A stretch of DNA of 40,178 nt from positions 1 through 40,178 of the forward strand of contig JAURPI010000020.1 of assembly GCA_030835385.1 (NCBI GenBank), given 5' to 3'. Origin of the DNA: Alphaproteobacteria bacterium. Its GTDB lineage: Bacteria; Pseudomonadota; Alphaproteobacteria; Rhodospirillales; Rhodospirillaceae. Under the pieces are notes generated by a model. The model saw only the letters and a list, made by a program, of their open reading frames with translations. It was not told where the DNA came from and did no database searches. The position numbers were made by a program, and so were the translations under genes. Below are positions 1 to 8,092 of this stretch, in pieces. Every line of letters begins with the position of its first letter. The first letter of the stretch is position 1.

Positions 1-1
1 A

Positions 2-271
2 GCTCCTAAGCGGAAAGCCGCGAAGAAGAAAGCAGCTAAGAGGAAAGCTCCTAAGCGGAAAGCCGCGAAGAAGAAAGCAGCTAAGAGGAAAGCTCCTAAG
101 CGGAAAGCCGCGAAGAAGAAAGCAGCTAAGAAAAAAGCTCCTAAGCGGAAAGCCGCGAAGAAGAAAGCAGCTAAGAAAAAAGCTCCTAAGCGCAAAGCAG
201 CTAAGAAGAAAGCTGCTAAGAAGAAGGCTCCTAAGCGCAAGGCAGCTAAGAAGAAAGCTGCTAAGAAGAAG
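2..271 (+). repeat. Six tandem 45-bp coding repeats
   Basis: Six 15-codon units lie at 2-46, 47-91, 92-136, 137-181, 182-226 and 227-271. Units 1 and 2 are identical in DNA, as are units 3 and 4; units 5 and 6 differ from each other by one base. A seventh, diverged unit begins at 272. The pairwise identity points to recent in-frame duplication, so copy number probably varies between strains. Confidence 0.9.
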
Positions 272-355
272 GCTCCTAAGCGCAAAGCAGCGAAGCGTAA
301 GCCCGCTAAGCGCAAAGCAGCCAAGAAGCGTCGTCCAGCCTCTCGGAAGCGCTAA
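2..355 (+). CDS. Histone H1-like Lys/Ala-rich protein, C-terminal part (5' end outside window)
   Basis: Frame 2 is open from the window edge to a TAA at 353-355. The visible 117 residues are almost only Lys, Ala, Arg and Pro, arranged as APKRKAAKKKAAK(R/K)K units, ending in a basic tail (KKRRPASRKR). Such tails occur in bacterial histone H1-like proteins, which bind DNA nonspecifically and help compact the nucleoid; AlgP-type proteins of Pseudomonas have similar tails. The N-terminal part lies outside the window, so the full domain plan is unknown. The gene ends 32 bp before a strong terminator, so it is the last gene of its transcript and is separate from the glycan locus that follows. The assignment rests on composition and repeat pattern, not on a folded domain. 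Confidence 0.8.
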   Translation, partial: APKRKAAKKKAAKRKAPKRKAAKKKAAKRKAPKRKAAKKKAAKKKAPKRKAAKKKAAKKKAPKRKAAKKKAAKKKAPKRKAAKKKAAKKKAPKRKAAKRKPAKRKAAKKRRPASRKR

Positions 356-387
356 AAGCTTTAGTCAGCTTAACAACACAGACAAAG

Positions 388-418
388 AAAGCCTGCCGTG
401 TCTCACGGCAGGCTTTTT
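388..418 (+). terminator. Rho-independent terminator after the H1-like gene
   Basis: A perfect 13-bp stem (388-400 pairs with 404-416) with a 3-base loop TCT is followed by a T-run (five T at 414-418). It lies 32 bp after the TAA of the H1-like gene. Confidence 0.92.
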
Positions 419-466
419 CTTTAGGAGGCAGAAAAACGGGCAGCGCAAGCCCCGAAGATTAATTGG

Positions 467-601
467 TTAACGCCGTGCTAGCCCTTCGACTTGCTGGACA
501 ATATCGACAACATAATCGACATCACTAACAGTCATTTCTGGAAAAAGCGGAAGAGTAATCGCTGTGTCGTAGTAAGCCTCAGCAACAGGAAAATCACCGC
601 G
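467..601 (-). pseudogene. pseC: pseC remnant (C-terminus of the UDP-sugar aminotransferase of pseudaminic acid synthesis)
   Basis: Read on the minus strand, the 45 codons before the stop at 467-469 give TRGDFPVAEAYYDTAITLPL, then FPEMTVSDVDYVVDIV and a short tail. This is typical of the C-terminus of PseC, the DegT-family PLP enzyme that aminates UDP-4-keto-6-deoxy-L-AltNAc. The PLP lysine region and about nine tenths of the gene are missing. The upstream edge coincides with the end of the IS remnant, which replaces the rest. The fragment cannot encode an active enzyme. Confidence 0.72.
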
Positions 602-1247
<646 letters not shown>

Positions 1248-1389
1248 TCTTGAAATTCTTTCGTGTAAGACGACCAAGAAATCTTGGCTTATCGACTACC
1301 TCAGCCTTTAGCAAGCGGCTGAGCGCTCATTGATCCATCTTATCGTGGCTGGTACAACCAACGAACCGGTGATTGGTGGACTAAAATAG

Positions 1390-2100
1390 ATGAGTAGCGC
1401 GAAATACCGCAGAATTGCGGTGATTCCAGCAAGAGGCGGTTCATCGCTTCTAAAGCGTAAAGCGCTCATAGAGTTTAAGGGCAACCCCCGCATCGCTCAC
1501 ACGATCCTCGCAGCGTTAGAGTCTCAATGTTTTGAGAAAGTCGTCACGTCTTATGATGATATGGAAATTCTTGGAGTGGCAGCTGACTTTGGAGCAATTC
1601 CTCTGGAACGAAACCCTGCACTGGCGACCGCCTCAGCAACAACAGCTCCAGTGCTGATCGATGTCCTAGATCACGAACAAAAAAATCGAGAAACCTGGGA
1701 CGTATTAGCGTGTCTCTATGCGACTGCTCCTTTAAGAACGGACAATGACATTTCCGCAGTGGTTAACTTGGTAGAACCAGAAAAATGCGAATTCGCCATG
1801 GCGGTTAGTCATGCCGATAGGCCGATTCATCGAGCACTCTCTGTCGCCGATAACGGAATTTTGGATGTTGTGTGGCCGGACCTCGTGAATCTCAACTCGC
1901 AAGAAGCGCCACAGTACGTTTTTGGCAATGGCTCTACATACGCTGTGTATGTCCCTTCGTTTCTGAAGAACAAGTCACTCTATGGACCCGGATTGCGAGG
2001 ATACGTCATGCCCCCGGAACGGTCCGTGGATATCGATACTGAAGAAGACTTGGAACTGCTCCCTTACTATGCCGACAAGCGGGCTACCAGAAGCTCATGA
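1390..2100 (+). CDS. CMP-sugar synthetase-like protein (acylneuraminate cytidylyltransferase family, PseF-like)
   Basis: The 236-residue protein has the family fold: IAVIPARGGS near residues 9-18, a VVTSYDDMEIL strand, the ATAPLRTDNDI segment (residues ~114-124) and a C-terminal PPERSVDIDTEEDLELL. Such enzymes couple CTP to nonulosonic acids such as pseudaminic acid. Its place beside pseB/pseC remnants suggests a PseF role. The signature after GGS is abnormal: the usual K-x-x-P-x-K-N is replaced by SLLKRKA, so the first Lys and the Asn of the nucleotide loop are lost. The length is normal and there is no internal stop, so it may be active on another substrate or be decaying. It overlaps the next gene by 4 bp (ATGA). 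Confidence 0.75.
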   Translation: MSSAKYRRIAVIPARGGSSLLKRKALIEFKGNPRIAHTILAALESQCFEKVVTSYDDMEILGVAADFGAIPLERNPALATASATTAPVLIDVLDHEQKNRETWDVLACLYATAPLRTDNDISAVVNLVEPEKCEFAMAVSHADRPIHRALSVADNGILDVVWPDLVNLNSQEAPQYVFGNGSTYAVYVPSFLKNKSLYGPGLRGYVMPPERSVDIDTEEDLELLPYYADKRATRSS

Positions 2101-3431
2101 ATCCAGTAGCTTACATCTCATTGGAACTTAAGGCCCGCGATCTCGACCCACGCCTCCTTGTCGCGGCAGAAGCGGTTAAGCGGGGTCTAAATGTCGTAAT
2201 CGGTCAACAATGGGTCCTATCAAAGAACAACAGATCAATGCCGAAGGGCGCGTATCTCTTTAAGACCGTAAACGAGATTCAAGCTGGATACATGACTGAT
2301 GCTTCTGCGGCGGGGTATGCGATTACAGCCAGCGATGAAGAGGTTTTCGCGTGTGCCTGTGACGCATGCTTTGAATCAGGAATGGGACCGACGGCAGCCA
2401 AAACGCTCGATGTGTTTTTTGCTCAGGGTCAACGGCATGCTGATACTGTTGTTAGCCAGTATCCCAATCTTTCTGACCGCGTTCGCATTACTGGAAATCC
2501 ACGGATTGATCTCTTATCAGCATGGGGTCGTGTCAGCTTTGCTAAACAAGTTACAAAGATTCGCGAAAAAGTTGGTCGCTTCGTCCTCTTCAACACCAAC
2601 TTTGGTTGGATAAACTCAATTTGGAATGCAAAAGAAGACACAAAACAGATTGCAATTCGCACTGGCCATCTTGTGCTTGACGAACCCGCAAGTGTTGCAG
2701 CCTTTGAGACCGAGCTTGATTGGGAGAGGTCAAACATGAGCGAGCTCGAGAAGGTTATTGACTGGATGCCAATGGGTTTTCCCGGTTTCAAGGCAGTCAT
2801 CCGTCCTCATCCGGCAGAGGACCCAGAGTATTGGAAATCCAAGTACGGCAATTCACCGCACGTCTTAATCGCAGACAACACGCCGCATATTCCCTGGACG
2901 ATGGCAAGTGCAGCACTCGTGCATACGACGTGCTCTACCGGCATGGAGGCTGCGCTCTTAGATGTGCCTGCGCTCAGCATCACACCGCGTCCAAATGCAT
3001 CGCAGCACAATTACATTTTGTCTAACCAGGTGAATCCGACCGTCAAAAATGCTGAAGAAGCCTGTGAGGTGCTAACAGCTCTGGTTGATAACACTAACAA
3101 AACGATGACGGACACCGACAAATACCGAGACACGTTTGACAAATTCTACCCCGACAGGGACCGTGGAACATCAGCTGGTCAAATTGCTGATGGATTAGTC
3201 GATGTAATTAAGCGTAAGGGTGGCACCATCGACCCATCTTATCGATGGGCCCTTAACCAAGGAACACCATGGTACCAATTAGAGCGGCGGCAGGAGTGGC
3301 GAGACAAATTTACGGTTGAGAATCAAGAGTTTGCCGTACGCCTCAAAGCGATGGCAGATCTTGCCGGACTCAATCAACAAATCGGGATTCAGAAACTCGA
3401 TGACAGCCTATTTCTTATGTACGCTAAGTGA
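2097..3431 (+). CDS. Surface carbohydrate biosynthesis protein (GT-B-like)
   Basis: The 444-residue protein begins with PVAYISLELKARDLDPRLLV and EAVKRGLNVVIGQQ, the pattern of the surface carbohydrate biosynthesis protein family found in O-antigen and capsule loci. The middle part has FFAQGQRHADTVV and RITGNPRIDLL, and the second half has IRPHPAEDPEYW and LVHTTCSTGMEAAL, which resemble the nucleotide-sugar-binding half of GT-B enzymes and CDP-glycerol glycerophosphotransferases. The protein may transfer a sugar or alditol phosphate to a surface glycan; the donor and acceptor cannot be read from sequence. No signal peptide or membrane segment is visible. Its start overlaps the CMP-sugar synthetase-like gene by 4 bp, implying coupled translation. 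Confidence 0.7.
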   Translation: MNPVAYISLELKARDLDPRLLVAAEAVKRGLNVVIGQQWVLSKNNRSMPKGAYLFKTVNEIQAGYMTDASAAGYAITASDEEVFACACDACFESGMGPTAAKTLDVFFAQGQRHADTVVSQYPNLSDRVRITGNPRIDLLSAWGRVSFAKQVTKIREKVGRFVLFNTNFGWINSIWNAKEDTKQIAIRTGHLVLDEPASVAAFETELDWERSNMSELEKVIDWMPMGFPGFKAVIRPHPAEDPEYWKSKYGNSPHVLIADNTPHIPWTMASAALVHTTCSTGMEAALLDVPALSITPRPNASQHNYILSNQVNPTVKNAEEACEVLTALVDNTNKTMTDTDKYRDTFDKFYPDRDRGTSAGQIADGLVDVIKRKGGTIDPSYRWALNQGTPWYQLERRQEWRDKFTVENQEFAVRLKAMADLAGLNQQIGIQKLDDSLFLMYAK

Positions 3432-3466
3432 GATTGGGCTGAGAAATTAAACCCCATTGCATCACT

Positions 3467-3991
3467 GTGAAATTCAACAGCTACAAGCCATTCTACGCTC
3501 AAAATCATGCCCCAGCGCTTGACGAAATAGGAATACGCCCCTTGGCCTGCACAGGGGTTTTGCGGTGCGCTGATGGGCTTGTATTCGCCCGACGTTCCGA
3601 CTCTGTGATGTTAAACCAGAATACCTGGGAACTGGCCCCATCAGGTATTTTCGATGAATTTGCAGTGAACCCCGATGGAACACTGAGCACTCAGACGACC
3701 TTTACCAACGAAATGGCGGAGGAATTAGGCATTCTGGAAAAAACTCCGCAAATACAAGAGGTTTTGGTCGCGCTAGAAGACTTACAGCAGAATTCAATAG
3801 ATCTGATCGTCCCCGCCAAAGTCCAATTCAGCGCAAAGGAAATTCACAGCCACTTTCGCTCTAGACAGACCAAGGAATATTCAAAAGTGGCAGTGGTCCG
3901 CGAGAACGACGTTTGCGATTTCGTGACCATGTATTCGCCTGACATTGTCCCCATTAGTCTCGAAATTCTTGATATTCTCAATTTGACTTAA
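3467..3991 (+). CDS. NUDIX-like hydrolase, divergent
   Basis: GTG start; 174 residues. The segment IRPLACTGVLRCADGLVFAR followed by ELAPSGIFDE and TFTNEMAEELGI has the layout of a NUDIX domain, whose members hydrolyse nucleoside diphosphates linked to another moiety. The Nudix box is imperfect: REUxEExGU reads NEMAEELGI, so the box Arg is Asn, and about ten extra residues separate the glycine from the helix. The two metal-binding glutamates of EE are kept. It sits 35 bp after the surface-carbohydrate gene and may act on a nucleotide-sugar, but the changed box leaves activity uncertain. It ends at the base where an upstream start option of the next frame begins. Confidence 0.65.
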   Translation: MKFNSYKPFYAQNHAPALDEIGIRPLACTGVLRCADGLVFARRSDSVMLNQNTWELAPSGIFDEFAVNPDGTLSTQTTFTNEMAEELGILEKTPQIQEVLVALEDLQQNSIDLIVPAKVQFSAKEIHSHFRSRQTKEYSKVAVVRENDVCDFVTMYSPDIVPISLEILDILNLT

Positions 3992-4089
3992 TGCCTGTTC
4001 TCACCGTGGTTAAGGACGGGGGCAGTATTGGGTTAAGTTGCCCCCCTCACCCACAATGGATTGCAACATCAAAAATTAGAGAGACTAAT

Positions 4090-5760
4090 ATGCGTCACCG
4101 GTTATTCACTTTTATTGCAGCTTACCTCACAGCCCACTCAGCGCTCGCAGAGTCCCCGCCCATCCTTTTCGAGGACGTGAGCGACTCTGTCGGTGTTAGT
4201 GACTTAGCCGTCAATGGATCCGGCCCTGCTTTCGCAGATTACGACAATGACGGAGACCTCGATATCTATGTCGCTGGAGAAGCCTTAGCGGAGGGGCTCA
4301 ACAATCGCCTATGGGAGAATGACGGTACGGGACAATTTCGTGATGTCGCTGCACAACGGCAAGTCGATAATGACGGCGGACTCGCACGGGGTGCCTCTTG
4401 GGGTGACTTTGACAATGACGGTGATCAAGACCTGGCCATCTCAAATATGGGACCCGGACCAGGCGCCAGAAAACACGTACCAACAACCCTATACAAAAAT
4501 TTGTTGATTGAGACTGGCAAAGCCGATTTTGAGGACATCACACGCGCTGCCGGCATCATGCGAGAAGGCAACGAGGATGATCTGCGTGTTGGCGGGCTAT
4601 CTGACACCGGCGCTGGTGTTGCCTGGGGCGATTATGACAATGATGGCGATCTTGATCTCTTCTGGAAGTGCGCCGATTACGACATCGAGAACGCATTGTT
4701 TCGCAATAACGGAGACGGAACTTTTACTGATGTAACGGCAACATCCGGTGTTGCCATACAAGGCAAAGTCCTTGAAGCAAATTCTCAAGGCGCACCGAAT
4801 TGGACAGACTTTAACAGCGATGGCTGGGTTGACCTTCTAATAACCAACGAAGGCGATTCCAAAGTTATCCTGTTAAATAATAAAAACGGAACCTTCACTG
4901 ACATCACAAAAAACCGCCGTGGTCCCAATGGATTTGCGTTTCTGAATCCTGGTAACGCCAATGGCGCTTGCATTGGTGATGTCGACAATGACGGAGATTT
5001 GGATTTCTATCTGCCGACAGCAGATCAAGCCAACCGCCTAATCATCAGCACGTTATCGGACAACGGAGAGGTTGGATTTGATGATGTGACATTGACATCA
5101 GGTGCGGGGGATCCTGGTGGCGCCAGGGGCTGCACTATGGCGGACTTCGATAACGATGGACTGCTTGATATCTATGTTAATAACGGTGGACTCTCTAACG
5201 TTCTAATTAACGACGTAATCAGTACGATGGCCCCTTTCGTTCAATTCTATATCGCGTGGAAGCCCGCCGAAAACAAACTATTCAGAAATAACGGGGACGG
5301 GACCTTTGCTGATGTGACAAGTGGCTCGGGGGCAGAGGGGTTTGGCATCGGTAGCGGCGTTGGCGCGGCTGATATTAATGACGACGGGTTTCCGGATCTA
5401 TTCATGACCAACCGCACATACTATAGCGAAGGTAAGCGGGTGAACATTCCACAGAAAAATCACTTGCTAATGAATCAAGGTAACGGAAACAGCTGGATCA
5501 AGATCGGATTAACCGGATCAGCCAGCAACAGAAATGGGTATGGCGCAAAGGTCAAAGTGATGTCAGGTGAACTCACCCAAATACGAGAACACACCAGCGC
5601 GCACGGCTACAATTCAACAAATGACCCAATTTTAATGTTTGGGCTTGGCGATTCAGATACGGTCGACCGTATCGAGGTCTCATGGCCGAGCGGAACGACA
5701 CAGGTTTTAACCAGCCTAACCGGGCGTCAGACGGTTCGGATTACAGAACCGGAGGGGTGA
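4090..5760 (+). CDS. Secreted FG-GAP/VCBS repeat protein with ASPIC/UnbV domain
   Basis: I place the start at ATG 4090 because it follows a GAGAG ribosome site and opens a clear signal peptide (MRHRLFTFIAAYLTAHSALA). The frame is open upstream to 3991, but those 33 residues do not look secretory. The mature protein of about 535 residues carries at least seven calcium-loop repeats of the type D-x-D/N-x-D-G-x-x-D (for example DYDNDGDLDIYV and DFDNDGDQDLAIS), giving a probable beta-propeller. It ends in an ASPIC/UnbV domain (GNSWIKIGLTGSASNRNGYG, later EVSWPSGTTQ). Proteins of this class are extracytoplasmic and may bind glycans or protein partners; the exact role is unknown. Its place inside a glycan locus is notable. 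Confidence 0.88.
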   Translation: MRHRLFTFIAAYLTAHSALAESPPILFEDVSDSVGVSDLAVNGSGPAFADYDNDGDLDIYVAGEALAEGLNNRLWENDGTGQFRDVAAQRQVDNDGGLARGASWGDFDNDGDQDLAISNMGPGPGARKHVPTTLYKNLLIETGKADFEDITRAAGIMREGNEDDLRVGGLSDTGAGVAWGDYDNDGDLDLFWKCADYDIENALFRNNGDGTFTDVTATSGVAIQGKVLEANSQGAPNWTDFNSDGWVDLLITNEGDSKVILLNNKNGTFTDITKNRRGPNGFAFLNPGNANGACIGDVDNDGDLDFYLPTADQANRLIISTLSDNGEVGFDDVTLTSGAGDPGGARGCTMADFDNDGLLDIYVNNGGLSNVLINDVISTMAPFVQFYIAWKPAENKLFRNNGDGTFADVTSGSGAEGFGIGSGVGAADINDDGFPDLFMTNRTYYSEGKRVNIPQKNHLLMNQGNGNSWIKIGLTGSASNRNGYGAKVKVMSGELTQIREHTSAHGYNSTNDPILMFGLGDSDTVDRIEVSWPSGTTQVLTSLTGRQTVRITEPEG

Positions 5761-5936
5761 TGGGGTTATTTCGGGTGCCTAGCTGAACACTGGCGTGTAG
5801 ATTGTATTCACGGCCTATCCGTGGCAAATCTCTATGCGCTGCAATCATGATAACAGAAACCGAGCTTTTCTGGCACGATAAGGGAATTTGCAGCCCAGAA
5901 ACCTGGTAACCGGCCACCGCAGCAGCAAGCCTTCAA

Positions 5937-7373
5937 ATGAAAAAGTCTGACACCGTCGTTTTTATTTCCGGTAATTTCTTCGCTCTTCACCCGGGGCATG
6001 TGAGGGTACTTAAGTTTGCTGCCGAAAGCGGTGATACCCTAATCGTCGGCGTCTCGGCCACACGGCCATCTAAAGACGTCCCCCGTCCCGAAGAACGAGC
6101 CGAAGCATTGCGGGAGTTGGGTATAGTTGACCGCGTCGTCGTTCTAACTGATGGGGTTGAGGCCTATCTGCGCGAATTCAAGCCCAACATCGTGATCAAA
6201 GGAAAAGAGTTCGAGTCAGCTTCTAACCCCGAAGAACCAATCATAAAAGAATATGGTGGCCGCCTCATCTTCGCATCCGGTGAATCGACCTACTCAGCTT
6301 CAGATCTCCTTGCCCACGACAATCAATTTTCTCAGGCCGCCCGGCTCAATATTCCTCAAGACTTTTTAGAACGCCACGGATTAAAAAACGATCAACTGGT
6401 CAATCGGGTTAAAACTTTTTCTGACCTTTCGGTGATCGTCGTCGGCGACCTCATTGTAGATGAATACATCAATTGTGAACCCTTAGGGATGTCACAAGAA
6501 GAGCCTTCAATTGTCGTCTCTCCGCAATCCACCGATCGTTTTATTGGCGGTGCCGGTATAGTGGCTGCACACGCTGCTAGCCTAGGCGCGTCAGTTGATT
6601 TATTGTCCACTGTCGGCGATGACGAAATGGGCGATCGCCTTGCAGATTGGCTACCAGAATACAACGTGAACGCCCACCTGATTACTGACACAAGCCGACC
6701 AACAACGCTCAAACAGCGGTTTCGGGCCCAGGATCGCACCATGTTGCGTGTCAGCCACCTAAGACAGCATGAAATATCCCGTGATCACCAAAGCGAAATA
6801 GCATCTACGTTCGAAGCCCTGTGCTCTAAAGCAGATCTCGTGATTTTTTCCGACTTTAACTATGGCTGCCTACCGCAGCCCCTTATTGATCATTTGGCCA
6901 GCACTGCAAAGCAAACCTCGACAATGTTTGTTGCAGATAGCCAGTCTTCTTCTCAAGTCGGAGATATTTCAAGATACAAGAACGCCCACCTCTTAACACC
7001 AACCGAATTTGAAGCCCGGCTCGCCTTGCGAGACCAAAACAGTGGACTTGCAAAAATGGGGCACGATTTGCTGTCGGCAACGAATAGCGCGAATGTGTTC
7101 GTTAAGCTCGGTGCCGCGGGTGTTCTTATTGTCTCCGCTGAGCATACACCAGAAGAACAGCAAATGGACAGACTCCCAGCCTTTAATGCTCTGCCCAAGG
7201 ATGTATCCGGCGCAGGAGATTCCATGTTAACCGCAGCTTCACTAGCTTTATCGGCTGGCGCTATAACCTGGGAGGCCGCCTTTTTAGGTTCAGTTGCCGC
7301 TGCGATTCAGACCAGTCGCATAGGAAATGTACCCATTACTACTGAAGAACTAATAGATTCTCTAACGCGATGA
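5937..7373 (+). CDS. HldE-like bifunctional sugar nucleotidyltransferase-kinase with reversed domain order
   Basis: 478 residues. Residues 1-130 form a cytidylyltransferase-like domain with the HxGH motif at 18-21 (HPGH), and KGKEFES near 88-94 matches the HldE nucleotidyltransferase half. Residues ~160-478 form a PfkB-family kinase with GGAG at 204-207 and the catalytic GAGD at 425-428 (Asp428 as general base). In canonical HldE the kinase is N-terminal and the transferase C-terminal, so the order here is swapped. HldE phosphorylates D-glycero-D-manno-heptose 7-phosphate at O1 and later adds AMP. The nearby GmhA-like gene supports heptose as substrate, but another sugar phosphate is possible. 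It overlaps the next gene by 4 bp and starts the tight run of the operon. Confidence 0.83.
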   Translation: MKKSDTVVFISGNFFALHPGHVRVLKFAAESGDTLIVGVSATRPSKDVPRPEERAEALRELGIVDRVVVLTDGVEAYLREFKPNIVIKGKEFESASNPEEPIIKEYGGRLIFASGESTYSASDLLAHDNQFSQAARLNIPQDFLERHGLKNDQLVNRVKTFSDLSVIVVGDLIVDEYINCEPLGMSQEEPSIVVSPQSTDRFIGGAGIVAAHAASLGASVDLLSTVGDDEMGDRLADWLPEYNVNAHLITDTSRPTTLKQRFRAQDRTMLRVSHLRQHEISRDHQSEIASTFEALCSKADLVIFSDFNYGCLPQPLIDHLASTAKQTSTMFVADSQSSSQVGDISRYKNAHLLTPTEFEARLALRDQNSGLAKMGHDLLSATNSANVFVKLGAAGVLIVSAEHTPEEQQMDRLPAFNALPKDVSGAGDSMLTAASLALSAGAITWEAAFLGSVAAAIQTSRIGNVPITTEELIDSLTR

Positions 7374-8092
7374 TGAATGTGCCACGCCGTGCGTTATTGC
7401 TCTCCGGTGGTCTTGGAACACGCCTACGCCCTCTGACAGAGACCATTCCAAAATGTCTTGTTCCGATTCAAGGAAAACCTGTCCTGGGATACTGGATAGA
7501 TATGCTTCTGGATGCAGGTGTTGAACGCATACTCATCAATACCCACTACCTGCCAGACCAAGTCCGCGACTATTGCAACAGTGATACTTGGCGAGATCAG
7601 ATAGACTTAGTACACGAGGAAGAATTACTTGGCACCGCCGGAACACTTCGGGCGAATCACGACTATTTTCGTGGCCAGAGTCCTTTTTTCATGGCCCACG
7701 CAGACAATCTCTCAGTCTTTGATCCGGCAGTCTACTTTTTGACCCATGAACGACGTCCGAGTGGATGCGTGGGTACCATCATGACCTTTGAGACAGATCA
7801 ACCTCAATCATGTGGGATTTTGGAACTGGACAGCCATGAAGTCGTGCAATGCGTCCACGAGAAAGTAGCGAATCCACCGGGAAACCTTGCAAATGGGGCT
7901 GTTTTTCTTCTCGAGACTGAAGTACTTGATTGGGTCTGCGCGAACCCTGAGGCGTGCGATTTTTGCGGCGATGTGGTGCCGTCCCTAACTGGCAAATGGT
8001 ATACGTTTTTTAACGAGACTTTTCACCGCGATATTGGAACGATAGCGGCGCTCAAAAAGGCTGAGTCCGACTTTGTTTGGAATAAAAAATGA
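7370..8092 (+). CDS. Sugar-1-phosphate nucleotidyltransferase (HddC/RmlA-type)
   Basis: 240 residues with the nucleotidyltransferase signature LLSGGLGTRLRPLTETIPK at residues 10-28 (GG, Arg18 and Lys28 bind the NTP). Further motifs are EEELLGTAGTLR and a metal-site HADN near residue 106. The family makes NDP-sugars from a sugar 1-phosphate and NTP. The short length without a left-handed helix domain resembles HddC (GDP-heptose) and MurNAc-1-P uridylyltransferases. Because the upstream gene already has a nucleotidyltransferase domain, the cluster has two such activities and may make two activated sugars, or one of them may have another role. It overlaps both neighbours by 4 bp (ATGA). Confidence 0.82.
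   Translation: MMNVPRRALLLSGGLGTRLRPLTETIPKCLVPIQGKPVLGYWIDMLLDAGVERILINTHYLPDQVRDYCNSDTWRDQIDLVHEEELLGTAGTLRANHDYFRGQSPFFMAHADNLSVFDPAVYFLTHERRPSGCVGTIMTFETDQPQSCGILELDSHEVVQCVHEKVANPPGNLANGAVFLLETEVLDWVCANPEACDFCGDVVPSLTGKWYTFFNETFHRDIGTIAALKKAESDFVWNKK

Noticed and set aside
2-355. Direct repeats that might be a CRISPR array
   Set aside because: The repeats are contiguous 45-bp coding units without spacers, in an open frame ending at a natural stop codon with a terminator after it.
1248-1389. Gap before the CMP-sugar synthetase-like gene
   Set aside because: No coding sequence, hairpin or clear promoter elements found; only a weak GGTGGA about 11 bases before the start.
5761-5936. Possible cobalamin or other riboswitch before the HldE-like gene
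   Set aside because: Some purine-rich blocks and a 5-bp hairpin (5809-5823) are present, but no B12-box or other conserved core can be found; the stretch shows nothing I can support.
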